Positions 63,648 through 64,000 of a stretch of 64,000 bases of DNA are shown here, piece after piece. Origin of the DNA: Novosphingobium olei (GTDB lineage: Bacteria > Pseudomonadota > Alphaproteobacteria > Sphingomonadales > Sphingomonadaceae); contig NZ_JABBGM010000003.1 in the NCBI RefSeq assembly GCF_012927405.1, positions 248,001-312,000 of the forward strand, given 5' to 3'. Every line of letters starts with the position of its first letter. Position 1 is the first letter of the stretch. Made by a program: the position numbers and the translations under genes. A model generated the notes under the pieces. The model worked only from the letters and a program-made list of their open reading frames with translations, ran no database searches and was not told the origin of the DNA.

Positions 63648-64000
63648 TGTCTCTCCCCATCGAAGCCGACCTGTCGACCGACCTTCGGGATCCCGCGCTT
63701 TACGAAGCCGGGGTCCCGTGGGACCTCTTCGCGGCCCTGCGCCGCGAAGATCCGGTCCACTGGAACCCTGAAAGCGACGGGGCCGGCTTCTGGGCGCTGA
63801 CCCGCCACGCCGATATCGTCACGGTGTCGAAGAACCCGGGCCTGTTCTCCTCGGCCTATGAAAACGGCGGCCACCGCATCTTCAACGAAAACGAGGTGGG
63901 ACTGACCGGCGCGGGCGAAAGCGCGATCGGCATTCCCTTCATCTCGCGCGATCCGCCCACCCACACGCAATACCGCAAGCACATCATGCCCGCCGTCTCG
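63647..64000 (+). CDS. cytochrome P450, 3' end outside the window
   Basis: 118 residues are visible. The opening ADLSTDLRDPALYEAGVPWDLFAALRREDPVHWNPE and FWALTRHADIVTVSKNPGLFSSAYENGG are typical of bacterial soluble P450s of the CYP108/CYP125-like region. SRDPPTHTQYRKHIMPAVS is the C-helix motif (D-P-P-x-H-x-x-x-R) that contacts the haem. The oxygen-binding and Cys-ligand motifs lie beyond the window. It should hydroxylate a hydrophobic compound using ferredoxin; the substrate is unknown. Confidence 0.88.
   Translation, partial: MSLPIEADLSTDLRDPALYEAGVPWDLFAALRREDPVHWNPESDGAGFWALTRHADIVTVSKNPGLFSSAYENGGHRIFNENEVGLTGAGESAIGIPFISRDPPTHTQYRKHIMPAVS

Overview
The window looks like the chromosome of a sphingomonad-type alphaproteobacterium (Novosphingobium/Sphingomonas/Sphingobium group). 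The evidence is high GC, three large TonB-dependent receptors, oxidative pentose and galactose catabolism resembling Caulobacter and Azospirillum, an arsR-aqpS-arsC-arsH operon of the rhizobial kind, and densely overlapping operons. The genus is inferred from gene content only.

Layout. (1) 1-5879 is the right end of an integrated element. It holds a partial structural-like gene, an RTX calcium-binding protein, a minus-strand operon of small overlapping genes with zinc ribbons, and at its edge a 3' fragment of tRNA-Gln (an att scar). (2) 5948-24264 is a regulon for arabinose- and galactose-containing polysaccharides. It has a TonB receptor, GH51 and two GH43 enzymes, a mutarotase, an MFS importer, a shared oxidative front end (dehydrogenase, lactonase, XylD-type dehydratase), and two exits: an FAH-family dehydratase plus ketoglutarate semialdehyde dehydrogenase, and DgoK plus DgoA. 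A FadR-type GntR regulator and matching TNGTNNNACNA operators tie it together. (3) 24403-25974 holds a ThuA-like protein and an orphan anti-sigma-like protein. (4) 26312-28581 is arsR-aqpS-arsC-arsH, apparently read as a leaderless transcript.

(5) 28633-37979 is the most interesting locus. A promoter with a palindrome over its -10 leads into an untranslated region of about 500 nt that carries a SAM-II-like riboswitch, a nine-residue leader peptide with five methionines, and a 54-codon small ORF. Then follow a TonB receptor, an MFS carrier, an AtsK-like alkylsulfate dioxygenase, a PpiC-type isomerase, a HupE/UreJ-like membrane protein and a DUF3604 protein, closed by a strong terminator. The layout fits a sulfate-ester scavenging system switched on when SAM or methionine, and hence sulfur, is scarce.

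(6) 38079-46259 is a complete kdpFABCDE potassium system preceded by two small membrane proteins. (7) 46464-52466 holds a cold-shock gene, small proteins, a LysR regulator divergent from two tandem aldo/keto reductases with an SDR between them, and a truncated hydrolase. (8) 52511-57829 is a divergent EmrA / EmrB-OMF-TetR efflux system plus a thioesterase. (9) 57986-61132 holds tRNA-Val(TAC), a two-part regulator, an L,D-transpeptidase and purA. (10) 61431-64000 is a TonB receptor overlapping a cytochrome P450 gene that runs off the window.
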